Position numbers and translations under genes: made by a program
Source of the DNA: Photobacterium ganghwense
Lineage (GTDB): Bacteria > Pseudomonadota > Gammaproteobacteria > Enterobacterales > Vibrionaceae
Assembly (NCBI RefSeq): GCF_003025595.1
Contig: NZ_PYMI01000001.1
Coordinates: 310,001-374,000 of the forward strand
DNA length: 64,000 nt
Direction: 5' to 3'
Shown here: one piece after another, positions 26,308 through 35,066 of the stretch
Layout: every line of letters starts with the position of its first letter
How positions within the stretch are numbered: position 1 is the first letter of the stretch
Notes under the pieces: model-generated
What the model was told of the DNA's origin: nothing
Database searches by the model: none
Seen by the model: the letters and a program-made list of their open reading frames with translations, nothing else

Positions 26308-27513
26308 TTATGACGCCAGAACTGACTTATCTTCATTCTGACTGCGACGAACCCAGATCAGACTCAGCATCACCAGCACAGCCATCACAGACATAACCGC
26401 TCCCAGGTTGTACTGATTTTCAGCCCCCATTAACGAAGCCGCCAATGTTGCCAGACCTGCACCCAGGTTCTGCAAACCACCCAGAATTGCGCCAGCCGTC
26501 CCAGCATGATGTGGGAATGGTTCAACCGCTGCCGTTGTCGCAGCCGGAAATAGCACCCCAGCTCCGATAAAGTAAAGAAACGCACCACCAATCAATGAAT
26601 TAACGGTTACCAGCCCGGATAACCCCGGCAGCAGGATAGTCAGTGAGCCAGCAATGATAGCGATCATACCCAATGTCATTACCCGGCGGTTACCCAGTTG
26701 TTTCACCAGCACGGCTGACATCCATGAGCCCGCCAAATATCCCGGTAATGGCAGGACAAACAACCAGCTGACCGTTTCCGGATCTAATTTCAGTACACTG
26801 CCAAGCAGCACACCCGCGGCAGCCTCAAACACCGCAATACCTGCAAATGTCGCGACCAGACACATTACATAGCCCTGGAACCGACGATGCCCTAGCACAT
26901 AGCGGTAGCTGACCATTACACGTTCATGACGGCGTTTCTCTGCCGGCAAGGTCTCTGAAAACTGAGACATCATTGCCAGCGTTACCACCGCACCAAAGAT
27001 CAACAGGAACAGATAGCTGGCCTGCCATTCAAAGTAAGAGGACAGATATCCCCCCAATACTGGTGCAATCAGTGGCGAGAATATAATTCCCATACTCACC
27101 AAGCTGTTAGCTCGGTGTAATTCCGCCCCTTCATACGCGTCACGGGTTACCGTACGGCACATAGCTCCGCCACAACCGGTACCCATGCCCTGGATAAAGC
27201 TGGCCAGCAGGAACAATTCAAATGACGGCACAAACAGTGCGCCGATAGTACCCAGCAAAAAGATCCCCATACCGAGCAGAATAACCGGACGGCGTCCGAC
27301 GCGATCTGACAATGGCCCATACACAAACTGGGACAATCCATAAGGGATCAGGTACGCAGCCATGACGGCCTGCAGGTATGACGACTGTACTGAAAAATAT
27401 TCCGACATCGCAGGAATAGAAGGCACATACATGGTTTGTGTCATTTGACCAACCGCGGCCAGAATGATTATCAGAAATAACAGTTTTACCATGTTGGTAG
27501 AAGACGATTGCAT
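26308..27513 (-). CDS. emrD: Multidrug efflux MFS transporter EmrD
   Basis: The 401-residue protein is a 12-helix major facilitator collinear with E. coli EmrD (VGQMTQTMYVPSIPAMSEYF, motif A YGPLSDRVGRRPVILLGM, QGMGTGCGGAMCRTVTRD, EPFPHHAGTAGAILGGLQN). EmrD expels amphipathic compounds and uncouplers using the proton gradient. ATG 27513 gives MQSSSTNMVKLL; the frame to 27537 adds little. It is the second Bcr/EmrD-type exporter in the window and shares only the fold with the one at 10.3 kb. The upstream 570 bases contain a perfect 13-bp inverted repeat that might be an operator. Confidence 0.88.
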   Translation of the reverse strand: MQSSSTNMVKLLFLIIILAAVGQMTQTMYVPSIPAMSEYFSVQSSYLQAVMAAYLIPYGLSQFVYGPLSDRVGRRPVILLGMGIFLLGTIGALFVPSFELFLLASFIQGMGTGCGGAMCRTVTRDAYEGAELHRANSLVSMGIIFSPLIAPVLGGYLSSYFEWQASYLFLLIFGAVVTLAMMSQFSETLPAEKRRHERVMVSYRYVLGHRRFQGYVMCLVATFAGIAVFEAAAGVLLGSVLKLDPETVSWLFVLPLPGYLAGSWMSAVLVKQLGNRRVMTLGMIAIIAGSLTILLPGLSGLVTVNSLIGGAFLYFIGAGVLFPAATTAAVEPFPHHAGTAGAILGGLQNLGAGLATLAASLMGAENQYNLGAVMSVMAVLVMLSLIWVRRSQNEDKSVLAS

Positions 27514-28035
27514 TTCCACAACCAGAATCCTTATCACAGAATAATGTTTCGATACATGCGGTAGATTTGAACGAAATCCGCCAACTTAAAGAACAATTCT
27601 CTTTTAAATTTCAGGTTTGCAATTTATAAGGCCAAAAGAATTAGCCTTGATGGCAAGATTAACTGGAGAATTCGAGCAGATAGTAATCCTGAAGCCCTGA
27701 CTAAGCAAGGACTTAGCCCACTCAACAGCACGATACTTTATTATGAATCGGATTAGTTAAGCTAATATTACTAACGCATTTTCCACATCATGAGAAAAAC
27801 CCGCCTACATGCATTTTTACGCAACCATTTTGAATAGAGTGAATATTCATTTTCAGTATGTTTTCATACTCCAGATGCAAATGCATCTGGAGTAATATCC
27901 TTGCCTGATCACTATCGGAACCATAAAGTTTCAAGGAAGCCAGAATACAAAAACAGGCGGACAATCAGATGGCGAAGCGGTGTATGCCACGACGAGAACT
28001 TACTCAGTATGTCAACCCACCCAAAGCGGGCAAAT
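27514..28035. other. About 520-base region upstream of emrD, no gene
   Basis: Between the emrD start and the ribA terminator. No plausible ORF on either strand. The only clear structure is the inverted repeat at 27867-27894. Confidence 0.5.
27867..27894. repeat. Perfect 13-bp inverted repeat upstream of emrD
   Basis: TACTCCAGATGCA (27867-27879) and TGCATCTGGAGTA (27882-27894) are exact reverse complements with two bases between. No T-run follows on either strand, so it looks more like an operator or a folded RNA element than a terminator. Confidence 0.7.
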
Positions 28036-28064
28036 AAAAAGCCCTGCCAGAAGGCAGGGCTTTA
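28036..28064 (-). terminator. Rho-independent terminator of ribA
   Basis: AAAGCCCTGCC (28038-28048) pairs with GGCAGGGCTTT (28053-28063); on the minus strand a T5 run follows. It lies 27 bases past the ribA stop. Confidence 0.9.
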
Positions 28065-28089
28065 TATACTTGACTGACATCAGTTTGAA

Positions 28090-28689
28090 TCAATCAAAGT
28101 GGAAACGGTGCTTACCGTGGCTCGCTTTGGTACGCAGGTAATTTTCATTACCGTCTTTAACATACGCTTTCGTGCCCACAACTTCCGCAATCTCAATACC
28201 CAGAGATTCCAAATCACTGATTTTTTTCGGGTTATTGGTGATTAGACGGATTGCATTAATCCCCAGAGCTTTCAGCATCATCGCCGCTTCAGTAAAGTCA
28301 CGCAGATCATCCCCGAAACCCAGGTGGTTATTGGCTTCGTATGTGTTCATGCCCTGACTTTGCAACTCATAGGCATCAATCTTGTTATACAAGCCAATCC
28401 CACGGCCTTCCTGACGCAGGTACAGAAGAACGCCGCCTTCCTGACCCATTCTTTCGATCGTTTCGTCCAACTGCTCACCACAGTCACAACGTGAAGAATG
28501 AAACACATCGCCCGTCAGACATTCAGAGTGCATACGAACCAGAGGCGGTACATCGCCCTTGTCCGCACCACGGAAAATCAGTGCTACGTGTTCTTTACCT
28601 GATGCTAACTCATTAAATGAAAGCAGCTCGGCCGGTATATGACTTTTCTGGCCGACTTTGAATGGCACTCGGGCCCTTACAGTTACCAT
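28090..28689 (-). CDS. ribA: GTP cyclohydrolase II
   Basis: The 199-residue enzyme opens GTP to the first pyrimidine intermediate of riboflavin synthesis, with release of formate and pyrophosphate. Zinc ligands are C57, C68 and C70 ([20 protein letters not shown]). Catalytic and nucleotide-binding motifs follow: [27 protein letters not shown] and [10 protein letters not shown]. coli RibA has 196 residues with the same motifs, so this is a stand-alone enzyme, not the RibBA fusion. ATG 28689 starts it. No FMN riboswitch is visible upstream; a perfect 12-bp palindrome lies about 280 bases upstream. Confidence 0.95.
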   Translation of the reverse strand: MVTVRARVPFKVGQKSHIPAELLSFNELASGKEHVALIFRGADKGDVPPLVRMHSECLTGDVFHSSRCDCGEQLDETIERMGQEGGVLLYLRQEGRGIGLYNKIDAYELQSQGMNTYEANNHLGFGDDLRDFTEAAMMLKALGINAIRLITNNPKKISDLESLGIEIAEVVGTKAYVKDGNENYLRTKASHGKHRFHFD

Positions 28690-29042
28690 GTTGTTCCTAA
28701 TTACGTTTGCTGCCGGGATTGCAATACCCAGTCAATGAGACAGTTATCAGCAGAAACAGCCTATCGTACTCGCGACAATGCTAATAACTCAAAAAAACTA
28801 ATCAGCCCAACGGGAGTCAAACGGCTCTACCCGGACTATCACTTATGCAGTGATGATATCTAAAATTATTACACTTAAACAGCGCTAAGGCACTGTGATA
28901 ACAAATTAGCCTGTTGAGGCATACCGCTAAGATCGCCCCGCTCATGTTTCTCAAATGATCCTTCACCACTCAAGATATGTTATAACATAACATATCTTAA
29001 TCTTGCAATGAAACACTTCGTGGCGTCATCTTGCAATCCGCG
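28690..29042. other. 353-base region upstream of ribA with a 12-bp inverted repeat
   Basis: No gene seen. AAGATATGTTAT (28972-28983) and ATAACATATCTT (28987-28998) form a perfect inverted repeat with a three-base centre, 45 bases after the stop of the small membrane protein gene. It has no T-tail on the minus strand, so it could be an operator or a weak terminator. Confidence 0.55.
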
Positions 29043-29387
29043 CTAACTGGTGGCTTTTATCGAGGAGTAATAAGCCCTGACTTTATCGCTCTGGAACACA
29101 ACCGCTGACAGTAGCGTAAAACAGATCACCCCTCCCATGATAAACAGCAATCTCCCCCAACTTTCTCCCATCACAAGACGGACAGAAAGCATGTCATAGG
29201 TCACCAAGCACCAGATAGCGGCATTGAGCAGCAATCCCGCTCCCATCACGACAGGTATCCAGGCGGAGCGCATCTTGAGCAAGAGCGGTAAGCACACCAG
29301 CAATAACGCCACATCAAACACCGAATGGCGAAAAAAATGTGCTGCTAACAACCAGTAACTTATCACAACCGGCAACAGACGCCACAT
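29043..29387 (-). CDS. Small four-helix membrane protein of unknown function
   Basis: The 114-residue protein has four hydrophobic segments (about residues 5-22, 25-40, 44-65 and 82-100; for example IPVVMGAGLLLNAAIWCLV). A polar C-terminal tail is SDKVRAYYSSIKATS. Start ATG 29387 has a strong AAGGAGAG ribosome site. I do not recognise a family. It stands alone between ribA and a divergent EAL-domain gene; no promoter was assigned in the 294-base divergent region. Confidence 0.75.
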   Translation of the reverse strand: MWRLLPVVISYWLLAAHFFRHSVFDVALLLVCLPLLLKMRSAWIPVVMGAGLLLNAAIWCLVTYDMLSVRLVMGESWGRLLFIMGGVICFTLLSAVVFQSDKVRAYYSSIKATS

Positions 29388-29681
29388 TCTTGACTCTCCT
29401 TCTCACGCATTCAAACATCGCATCAATATTGTTAGTCATCAACATGATGGTCCCAAAAACACAGATTCATTAACACAGCCCATTAACAGTCATTATATAT
29501 ACATGTTATAAGCGGTATTTGCCTTAGATTAAGATCAATAAAGCATAGATCCTCTGCAAACAATTATGCTGAGTTATTAGTCAGTAATGTACAATGAAAA
29601 TAACATCCAATTACGTACCTGATGGTCTGTAATATCCGCACGAATTATGGTTGAATGTTTTTCCTTCGTTAATTCTGACGC

Positions 29682-31265
29682 ATGTACCGCACTATGGATC
29701 TGACATTCTGGCGACGCTGGCGCTTGCCCGCTCTGGTATTTATTCTGGGTACATTAGTCATTATGGTAAGCTCACCGTTTCTTGGGGAGAGATTATTTGC
29801 GTCTGAAGCCAAGGAAAGGATGGACAATCTGTTCGACTTCTACCAGAAGCGCTACATGGATATCGGCAAGGAAGCAAGGCGACTCGCCACGCAGTTATCC
29901 TTCACTTGTGATGAACACGATATCGGTATTCTACGCGACGCCAGTGAAAACCCGACGGTCATTCAGTTTCTGGAACTCCAGACCCCTCATGAGCATTGTT
30001 CCGTCTACGGGAAAGATGTCAGCCTGATTAAAGACTTCCGGAACAAAGAGTTCTTTTTCCTGCATGACAGCCAGTACAATGCGTTTATGGTTGAGCCATA
30101 TTTCAATCAGCGTCTGAAAATCACCTTCTATCTGGCCAAAGGTGAAATGATCCTCATCACAGAGCCTTTCCAGAATGTCTTCACGGACAGCGAAGCCTGT
30201 ATCAACTGTTTTGCGATGTCACTGCTGTATCGAAATCGTGAATTGCCCATAAAACGTAAAACAGCCGACCAGTCTTATCGCCTCATTGCCAGTAAAGCAT
30301 TCACAAAAGAGTTTGATGTCCAGCTTTACGCCACTGAGCAGGGTCTGAGGGAAGTTGTCGATCATGATGTCGAAATTACCCAAATGCTGCTGATGTCTCT
30401 GCTGCTGTCCTTCAGTCTGATTCTGGGTTTGCGCAAGCCTCCTGAGAAACGGCTCAGCGATCTGATCGTTCACGGATTGAAAAACAATGAATTTGTTCCT
30501 TATTACCAGCCTATCATCAATACGGAAACACATAGGGTGGAATGCTGTGAGGTACTGATTCGCTGGCACAGGGCGAACGGAGAGGTCATTGCCCCAAATC
30601 AGTTTATTCCCATCGCGGAGCACAACGGGCAAATCCTAGAGCTGACCGAAAACTTACTCGACAAAGTCGTCCATCAGTTCTCAGAGACGTTTCCGACAGG
30701 GCCGACCTTCTCCCTGAGTGTCAATGTCACTCCGCAGCAACTGGAAAACCATCGCTTTGTTGACTGCGTACTGAATATTCTCAGCAAAGGTAAGCTCCCA
30801 GCAGAGAAAATTGCGTTTGAAGTAACCGAACGCACGCCTTTTACTGATGTGTTACGGGCGAAAGAAGTCCTGGACCGCTTCAAGCATCACGGAATCAGTA
30901 TCAAGCTGGATGATGCAGGCACGGGCTATGGCGGCTTCAGCTACCTGCAATCACTGCCGATTGACACCCTGAAAATCGATAAAATGTTTATCGATACGAT
31001 TGGCACCAATGATGTGAAATCCTCCCTGCTGGATGCAATTATCCTGTTTGCTCATCACGCCGGGGTTGAGCTGATCGCAGAAGGGGTCGAATCGCAAACA
31101 CAAGTTGATTACCTGCAAAGCAAAGGGGTCTTGTTACTGCAAGGGTACTATTTCGCCAAACCAATGCCGTTTGATGAACTGTGTCAGTACCTGAGTCGCC
31201 ATCACGGTCTGGAGATTCCTACAGCTACCGCGAACGAAAACAAACAAGAAGTTCCAATGGCCTGA
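29682..31265 (+). CDS. CSS-EAL cyclic-di-GMP phosphodiesterase
   Basis: The 527-residue inner membrane enzyme has a helix at about 15-35, a periplasmic CSS-type sensor domain (about 40-230) with cysteines in SFTCDEHD, HEHCSVYG and ACINCFAMS, a second helix (TQMLLMSLLLSFSLILGL), and a cytoplasmic EAL domain. Catalytic residues are kept: the EAL motif reads EVL in CEVLIRW, then SVNVTPQQL, FEVTER, KLDDAGTGYGG, LKIDKMF, ELIAEGVES and QGYYFAKPMP. It should hydrolyse c-di-GMP to pGpG, with periplasmic thiol state as likely signal as in E. coli CSS-EAL proteins. No GGDEF domain. Two ATGs (29682, 29694) are possible. It is monocistronic. It could affect the tfoY riboswitch far downstream. Confidence 0.88.
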   Translation: MYRTMDLTFWRRWRLPALVFILGTLVIMVSSPFLGERLFASEAKERMDNLFDFYQKRYMDIGKEARRLATQLSFTCDEHDIGILRDASENPTVIQFLELQTPHEHCSVYGKDVSLIKDFRNKEFFFLHDSQYNAFMVEPYFNQRLKITFYLAKGEMILITEPFQNVFTDSEACINCFAMSLLYRNRELPIKRKTADQSYRLIASKAFTKEFDVQLYATEQGLREVVDHDVEITQMLLMSLLLSFSLILGLRKPPEKRLSDLIVHGLKNNEFVPYYQPIINTETHRVECCEVLIRWHRANGEVIAPNQFIPIAEHNGQILELTENLLDKVVHQFSETFPTGPTFSLSVNVTPQQLENHRFVDCVLNILSKGKLPAEKIAFEVTERTPFTDVLRAKEVLDRFKHHGISIKLDDAGTGYGGFSYLQSLPIDTLKIDKMFIDTIGTNDVKSSLLDAIILFAHHAGVELIAEGVESQTQVDYLQSKGVLLLQGYYFAKPMPFDELCQYLSRHHGLEIPTATANENKQEVPMA

Positions 31266-31427
31266 TGCTTGCGAGTTTGTTTCATATCAATCGTTTTGCA
31301 ATAACACCCCATTACACTATGCCCCTTTCAGGCAGGGGCAATATTAATCGTCAAGAGGCGCACAGGCTGCGACTTTTATTGACCGTAACGTCCCTTCCCT
31401 TCCTCTTCTAAAAATACAGGAAACAAC

Positions 31428-32336
31428 ATGATTGAAGTCGTAGGTCACAAAAACCCTGACAGTGATAGCATCTGTTCTGCATTAGTGGCGGCTGAACTAC
31501 TTAAAGCTCGCGGGCTGGATGCAAAAGCGGTACGTCAGGGAGACATCAACCGTGAAACCCAGCATATCCTCGAAACCGCAGGTGTTGAAGCGCCGGAAAG
31601 GTGTACCACCGTGGCTGGTAAATCTGTATGGTTGGTCGACTTTTCCGATCTGGCACAAGGCCCTGACGACCTTCAAGCCGCCGAGATCGCAGGCATTGTT
31701 GACCACCATCGTCTGGGCGATGTGACCACCGTTAACCCGCTGGAAGCCTGGATCTGGCCAGTGGGCTGCACCTGTACCATCCTGTTTAATCTGTTCCAGA
31801 TGGAAAATGCCACTATCACGCGTCCATTGGCGATTTTGATGATGTCGGCCATTCTGAGCGACACCGTAGGCTTTGCTTCACCAACCTGCACGGATAAAGA
31901 TAAGGCCGCCGTCACTGCTCTGGCCGAAATTGCCGATGTACAGGATCTAGATGCTTTTACTGAAGCATTGCTGATTGCCAAAACCGATATTGTCGGACTT
32001 TCCGCCGATGAGCTGGTCAACAAAGACCTGAAAGCGTATGCCTTTAATCAGCGCGATGTGGTTGTTGGTCAAATTGAGCTGGCAACACTGGCTCAGGTTG
32101 AAGAGATGATTGACCAACTGGAAGCAGATCTGCAGCGTCGTTGTGACGAGGAAGGTCTGGCACTGGCCGCGCTGATGCTGACAGATATTACCACCAGCAC
32201 TACACGACTCCTGTTCCGCGGCGAATGGTCAGAAAAGCTGGCACCATTTGCAGACGCTGCCGGTCACCTGATGATGGAAAATACTCTGAGTCGCAAAAAG
32301 CAAGGCTGGCCTTGGCTGCAAAACGTGCTCGCCTGA
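31428..32336 (+). CDS. ppaC: Manganese-dependent inorganic pyrophosphatase (family II)
   Basis: The 302-residue cytoplasmic enzyme belongs to the DHH phosphoesterase superfamily. It has the metal-binding motifs GHKNPDSDSI (residues 6-15), WLVDFSD, GIVDHHRLGD (the DHH motif) and SAILSDTVGF, and the C-terminal DHHA2 domain ends with SRKKQ, which binds phosphate. It hydrolyses pyrophosphate, pulling biosynthetic reactions forward. Vibrios and relatives use this family in addition to or in place of family I. Start ATG 31428 has ACAGGAAA upstream. It is monocistronic, ending at a hairpin at 32394-32417. Confidence 0.94.
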   Translation: MIEVVGHKNPDSDSICSALVAAELLKARGLDAKAVRQGDINRETQHILETAGVEAPERCTTVAGKSVWLVDFSDLAQGPDDLQAAEIAGIVDHHRLGDVTTVNPLEAWIWPVGCTCTILFNLFQMENATITRPLAILMMSAILSDTVGFASPTCTDKDKAAVTALAEIADVQDLDAFTEALLIAKTDIVGLSADELVNKDLKAYAFNQRDVVVGQIELATLAQVEEMIDQLEADLQRRCDEEGLALAALMLTDITTSTTRLLFRGEWSEKLAPFADAAGHLMMENTLSRKKQGWPWLQNVLA

Positions 32337-32393
32337 GAGAAGTGACAAGGCAAATATTTTTCCAAGACCTTAAGCATGCTTAAGAAATGAAGT

Positions 32394-32418
32394 AAAAGGA
32401 ACCAGACGGTTCCTTTTT
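32394..32418 (+). terminator. Rho-independent terminator of ppaC
   Basis: AAAAGGAACC (32394-32403) pairs with GGTTCCTTTT (32408-32417). It is preceded by the palindrome AAGCATGCTT. Confidence 0.88.
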
Positions 32419-32524
32419 GCTTTCTGATGAGCGGTTGATAATTCTCTTCAGCCCAGAAGTGCTTCAAGACAACAGAAGAAACACTTGCGACACCGTATGC
32501 ACCAGAGAGGCACCAGAATCAACG

Positions 32525-33748
32525 CTATCGCCGCTTGGGCAAGCTGGTCGTGTCGTTTAGGATATCTGCGAAATGCGCGATAAACTCTCTGCCGACAACT
32601 TTCCCCTCCCGGTAGTCCACTTCCAGATCATCTTTATCACTCAGCAAAGCGCGACTACGCAGGCTTTTTTCCGGTGCAATCTGGATCACCTGCAACCCTT
32701 CAGGTGGTGCATACATAAAATCATGTGCCGCCTGGTAGGTCGTGTAATAGCGATTGAGCATCTCAATCACCTCGGTACTTTTACTCTTACCGGCAATTTT
32801 GAGAAAACGTTCTACATTATCGACCGACAATAAGCTCCATTTTTTTCCTTTGCTGGCTTGAGCTTCAATTAACTCACCGGCACTTTCTTCAATGGCACTG
32901 TCGACCGGATGGCGCTCATTCCTCGCTTGTTTCCAGCTATCAAACTTTGATGTCCATTCACTGTGCAGTACCTTCACTTTATCAATCGACTCATTCAGGC
33001 TGAGACGATCAATATACTCAGGCACCAGTGTTTCTATTTTTTCCCGCCAGTCTTTTAACAGCCGGTTGTCGTCTTGCTGCGGCCTGAGTAACAAGGGTTC
33101 AGTGCGAACGACAATGACTAAATCCGCCCCCCGGTTCCAGGCTTCTTTTACCGGTACCGCAGCACTGACACCACCATCAACCCACTCCAGTTCATCGATA
33201 TTCACCGGCAAGTTATAAATCACCGGTATTGCACAGGATGCCCGTAATACATCAGTCCAGTTGCCCTGATACATGGGCATATATATATCCTGCAAGGTAT
33301 CTTTTCGGGTCATGCAAGCCAGAGCGGTACGGTAACGCAGAACCTGCTGCGCCGTCACGACATCCAGTGGCGTAGAGCCTTGCTCTCCTACTTCGCGCAA
33401 TGCCCAGTCCAGATCCATTGACTGTTGCTGACTCAGATATTTGTAAAGATTGAAGAATTTACTGTCGGTGGTGTAATTGACAATAAAATTGTAGCCAAAT
33501 TTAGGCTGACGACTAATGAAAGAAGAGAGATTCAGAGCGCCGGCAGACGTTCCGATATATAACTCGAAGGGATCAAAACCAGCTTCAAGAAAAGCGTCAA
33601 AAACCCCGGCAGTAAAAATACCCCGCTGGCCTCCCCCTTGCACGACAAGAGCGATACGACGCTTTTTTGCAGTTTTCAGTTTAGAGGAGAAATTGTTAAC
33701 CAGTTGTATATCAATATCTTTTAAACTGAATGGCAAATGATTAGTCAT
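32525..33748 (-). CDS. Patatin-like phospholipase
   Basis: The 407-residue protein has the patatin catalytic dyad and oxyanion motif: VQGGGQRG (oxyanion, residues 36-43), GTSAG with nucleophile Ser68, and WVDGG with the catalytic Asp near residue 190. The rest is a helical C-terminal extension (about 250-400) seen in bacterial YjjU-like patatins. There is no signal peptide, so it probably acts on lipids at the inner face of the membrane, as a lipase or lysophospholipase. Start ATG 33748 (MTNHLPFSLK) is preferred over the in-frame GTG at 33796, which lacks support. It is followed downstream by the converging ppaC and lies 99 bases after a small membrane protein gene on the same strand. Confidence 0.88.
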   Translation of the reverse strand: MTNHLPFSLKDIDIQLVNNFSSKLKTAKKRRIALVVQGGGQRGIFTAGVFDAFLEAGFDPFELYIGTSAGALNLSSFISRQPKFGYNFIVNYTTDSKFFNLYKYLSQQQSMDLDWALREVGEQGSTPLDVVTAQQVLRYRTALACMTRKDTLQDIYMPMYQGNWTDVLRASCAIPVIYNLPVNIDELEWVDGGVSAAVPVKEAWNRGADLVIVVRTEPLLLRPQQDDNRLLKDWREKIETLVPEYIDRLSLNESIDKVKVLHSEWTSKFDSWKQARNERHPVDSAIEESAGELIEAQASKGKKWSLLSVDNVERFLKIAGKSKSTEVIEMLNRYYTTYQAAHDFMYAPPEGLQVIQIAPEKSLRSRALLSDKDDLEVDYREGKVVGREFIAHFADILNDTTSLPKRR

Positions 33749-33847
33749 ACACCTGCCTCTTTCATAACGAACACGTTGGCAGACAGTATATCGCACTCCC
33801 CATTCAGTTTTTCAATAGTGATCACAATTTGCTTTATTATTAATAAA

Positions 33848-33940
33848 TTACGTAGTAATCGCGATAATGCCGAATGAAAACAGTACCGTCATCACAACAG
33901 CAACGGTGACAAGTGCTAACTTGAGATCAAAGTCCATCAT
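33848..33940 (-). CDS. ynhF: YnhF-like 30-residue membrane mini-protein
   Basis: A 31-codon frame starts with two ATGs (33940, 33937) five bases after GAGG and ends at TAA 33848. The product begins MMDFDLKLALVTV and is a single hydrophobic helix to the C terminus (AVVMTVLFSFGIIAITT). E. coli YnhF (29 residues) has the same plan: a short DLK-containing start (DLKFSLVT) followed by one helix. The match at DLK-x-x-LVT is too specific to be chance in such a short frame with a good ribosome site. Function of YnhF is unknown; it is a membrane protein in E. coli. Confidence 0.75.
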   Translation of the reverse strand: MMDFDLKLALVTVAVVMTVLFSFGIIAITT

Positions 33941-34077
33941 AAAAACCTCACTACTTATCATGACTTAACATATTTTTAACCCTATTTTAGGGAGACTTCA
34001 AGATTATGACTATTGGAAAAGCACTAATTTCGGAAAGCTGTCACACTAAATTTCTGTTTAGAAAACTGGACAAGGAA

Positions 34078-34671
34078 ATGAAAATACCCAAGTTGCTTTT
34101 TGCAGCCGTCGGCCTGTGCACCTCAATGCATGCGCTGGCAGAAAACACAATTTATGTCACTCCTTATATCGGCTACACCTTTTCCAATAATATCCGGGAT
34201 GAAAATCAGCTGAACATTGATATCGATAACGATGTTCACTACGCCCTGGGTCTGGAAACAGATTTTGAAAATGGTCGGGTCGGCCTGTTTATCAGCCACC
34301 AAAAAAATGAAGCCAGCCCGTTCAGTGATGACGGCACCCTGACCTACGTACATATGCAAAGCGCCCTTCACTATCAATTGCAGCACCGACTGAACAGTTT
34401 TATTGGTGCCAGTATAGGCACCACGATCCTGGATGTTGACTGGAGTGACAGCGATTTAGTGTTTTCTGCTGGTATCCACGGTGGAATGACCTACCAGCTG
34501 GCTGACAATTTTGCGGTGGTATTTGAAGCTCGATGGCTGGCCAACCTGATTGATAGCGACACCAGCACCATTTGCACACTGCCCACGGGGAATGAAACCT
34601 GCAACGTTTCAATCGATTCAGAGTGGCTGACGCAGTTTCAGACCAATCTCGGCCTCACATATTCGTTTTAA
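34078..34671 (+). CDS. Outer membrane beta-barrel protein
   Basis: The 197-residue precursor has a signal peptide (MKIPKLLFAAVGLCTSMHALA, cleavage before ENTIYVTPY) and about eight amphipathic strands with aromatic girdles, ending in an outer membrane C terminus (LGLTYSF). It resembles small OmpW/OmpA-type barrels in size but I cannot name the family. Two cysteines near the C terminus (TICTLPTGNETC) may form a loop disulfide. The ATG at 34078 has AAGGAA immediately in front, an unusually short spacing; an upstream start at 34006 would put 24 polar residues before the signal and is less likely. Terminated at 34689-34727. Confidence 0.75.
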   Translation: MKIPKLLFAAVGLCTSMHALAENTIYVTPYIGYTFSNNIRDENQLNIDIDNDVHYALGLETDFENGRVGLFISHQKNEASPFSDDGTLTYVHMQSALHYQLQHRLNSFIGASIGTTILDVDWSDSDLVFSAGIHGGMTYQLADNFAVVFEARWLANLIDSDTSTICTLPTGNETCNVSIDSEWLTQFQTNLGLTYSF

Positions 34672-34688
34672 AAGAGCCAAATGACAGC

Positions 34689-34727
34689 AGAGAAGACCAA
34701 ATGCTCTGGTCTTTCTCTGTTTTTTAC
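34689..34727 (+). terminator. Terminator of the outer membrane protein gene
   Basis: AGAGAAGACCA (34689-34699) pairs with TGGTCTTTCTCT with one bulged base, followed by a T6 run. Confidence 0.78.
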
Positions 34728-35066
34728 AGTGAATAACTCCTTTTTGGCTATTTTATGGTCATTGATTGCAAATATGTAAAATAAAATTTATCACTAGCGT
34801 GAAACTTAACAATAGTGAATTAAACCAGCCTTTTCCCAAGCCCCACTCCGTTGTTTCATCCTACCTACTGCTACCAATGAATATCACCACTGGACATAAG
34901 CAGGTCCTCTACTATGCTCTATTGCGTAAGACATTTTCTCTAGCTACTCTCGAAACATCTGCCTGGTCTAACCTTTCAAAGATCATGCAAGTCACGGTTT
35001 ATTAATGGAATATTTCTCTACTAATTCCTCGTTATATAGGGATTTGCAGTACATAAGGAGATGCAT
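34728..35066. other. AT-rich region upstream of the NSS transporter gene
   Basis: No gene seen; one 79-codon plus-strand frame (34766-35005) has no ribosome site or recognisable product. It should hold the promoter of the transporter operon. The ribosome site AAGGAG is at 35055-35060. Confidence 0.5.
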
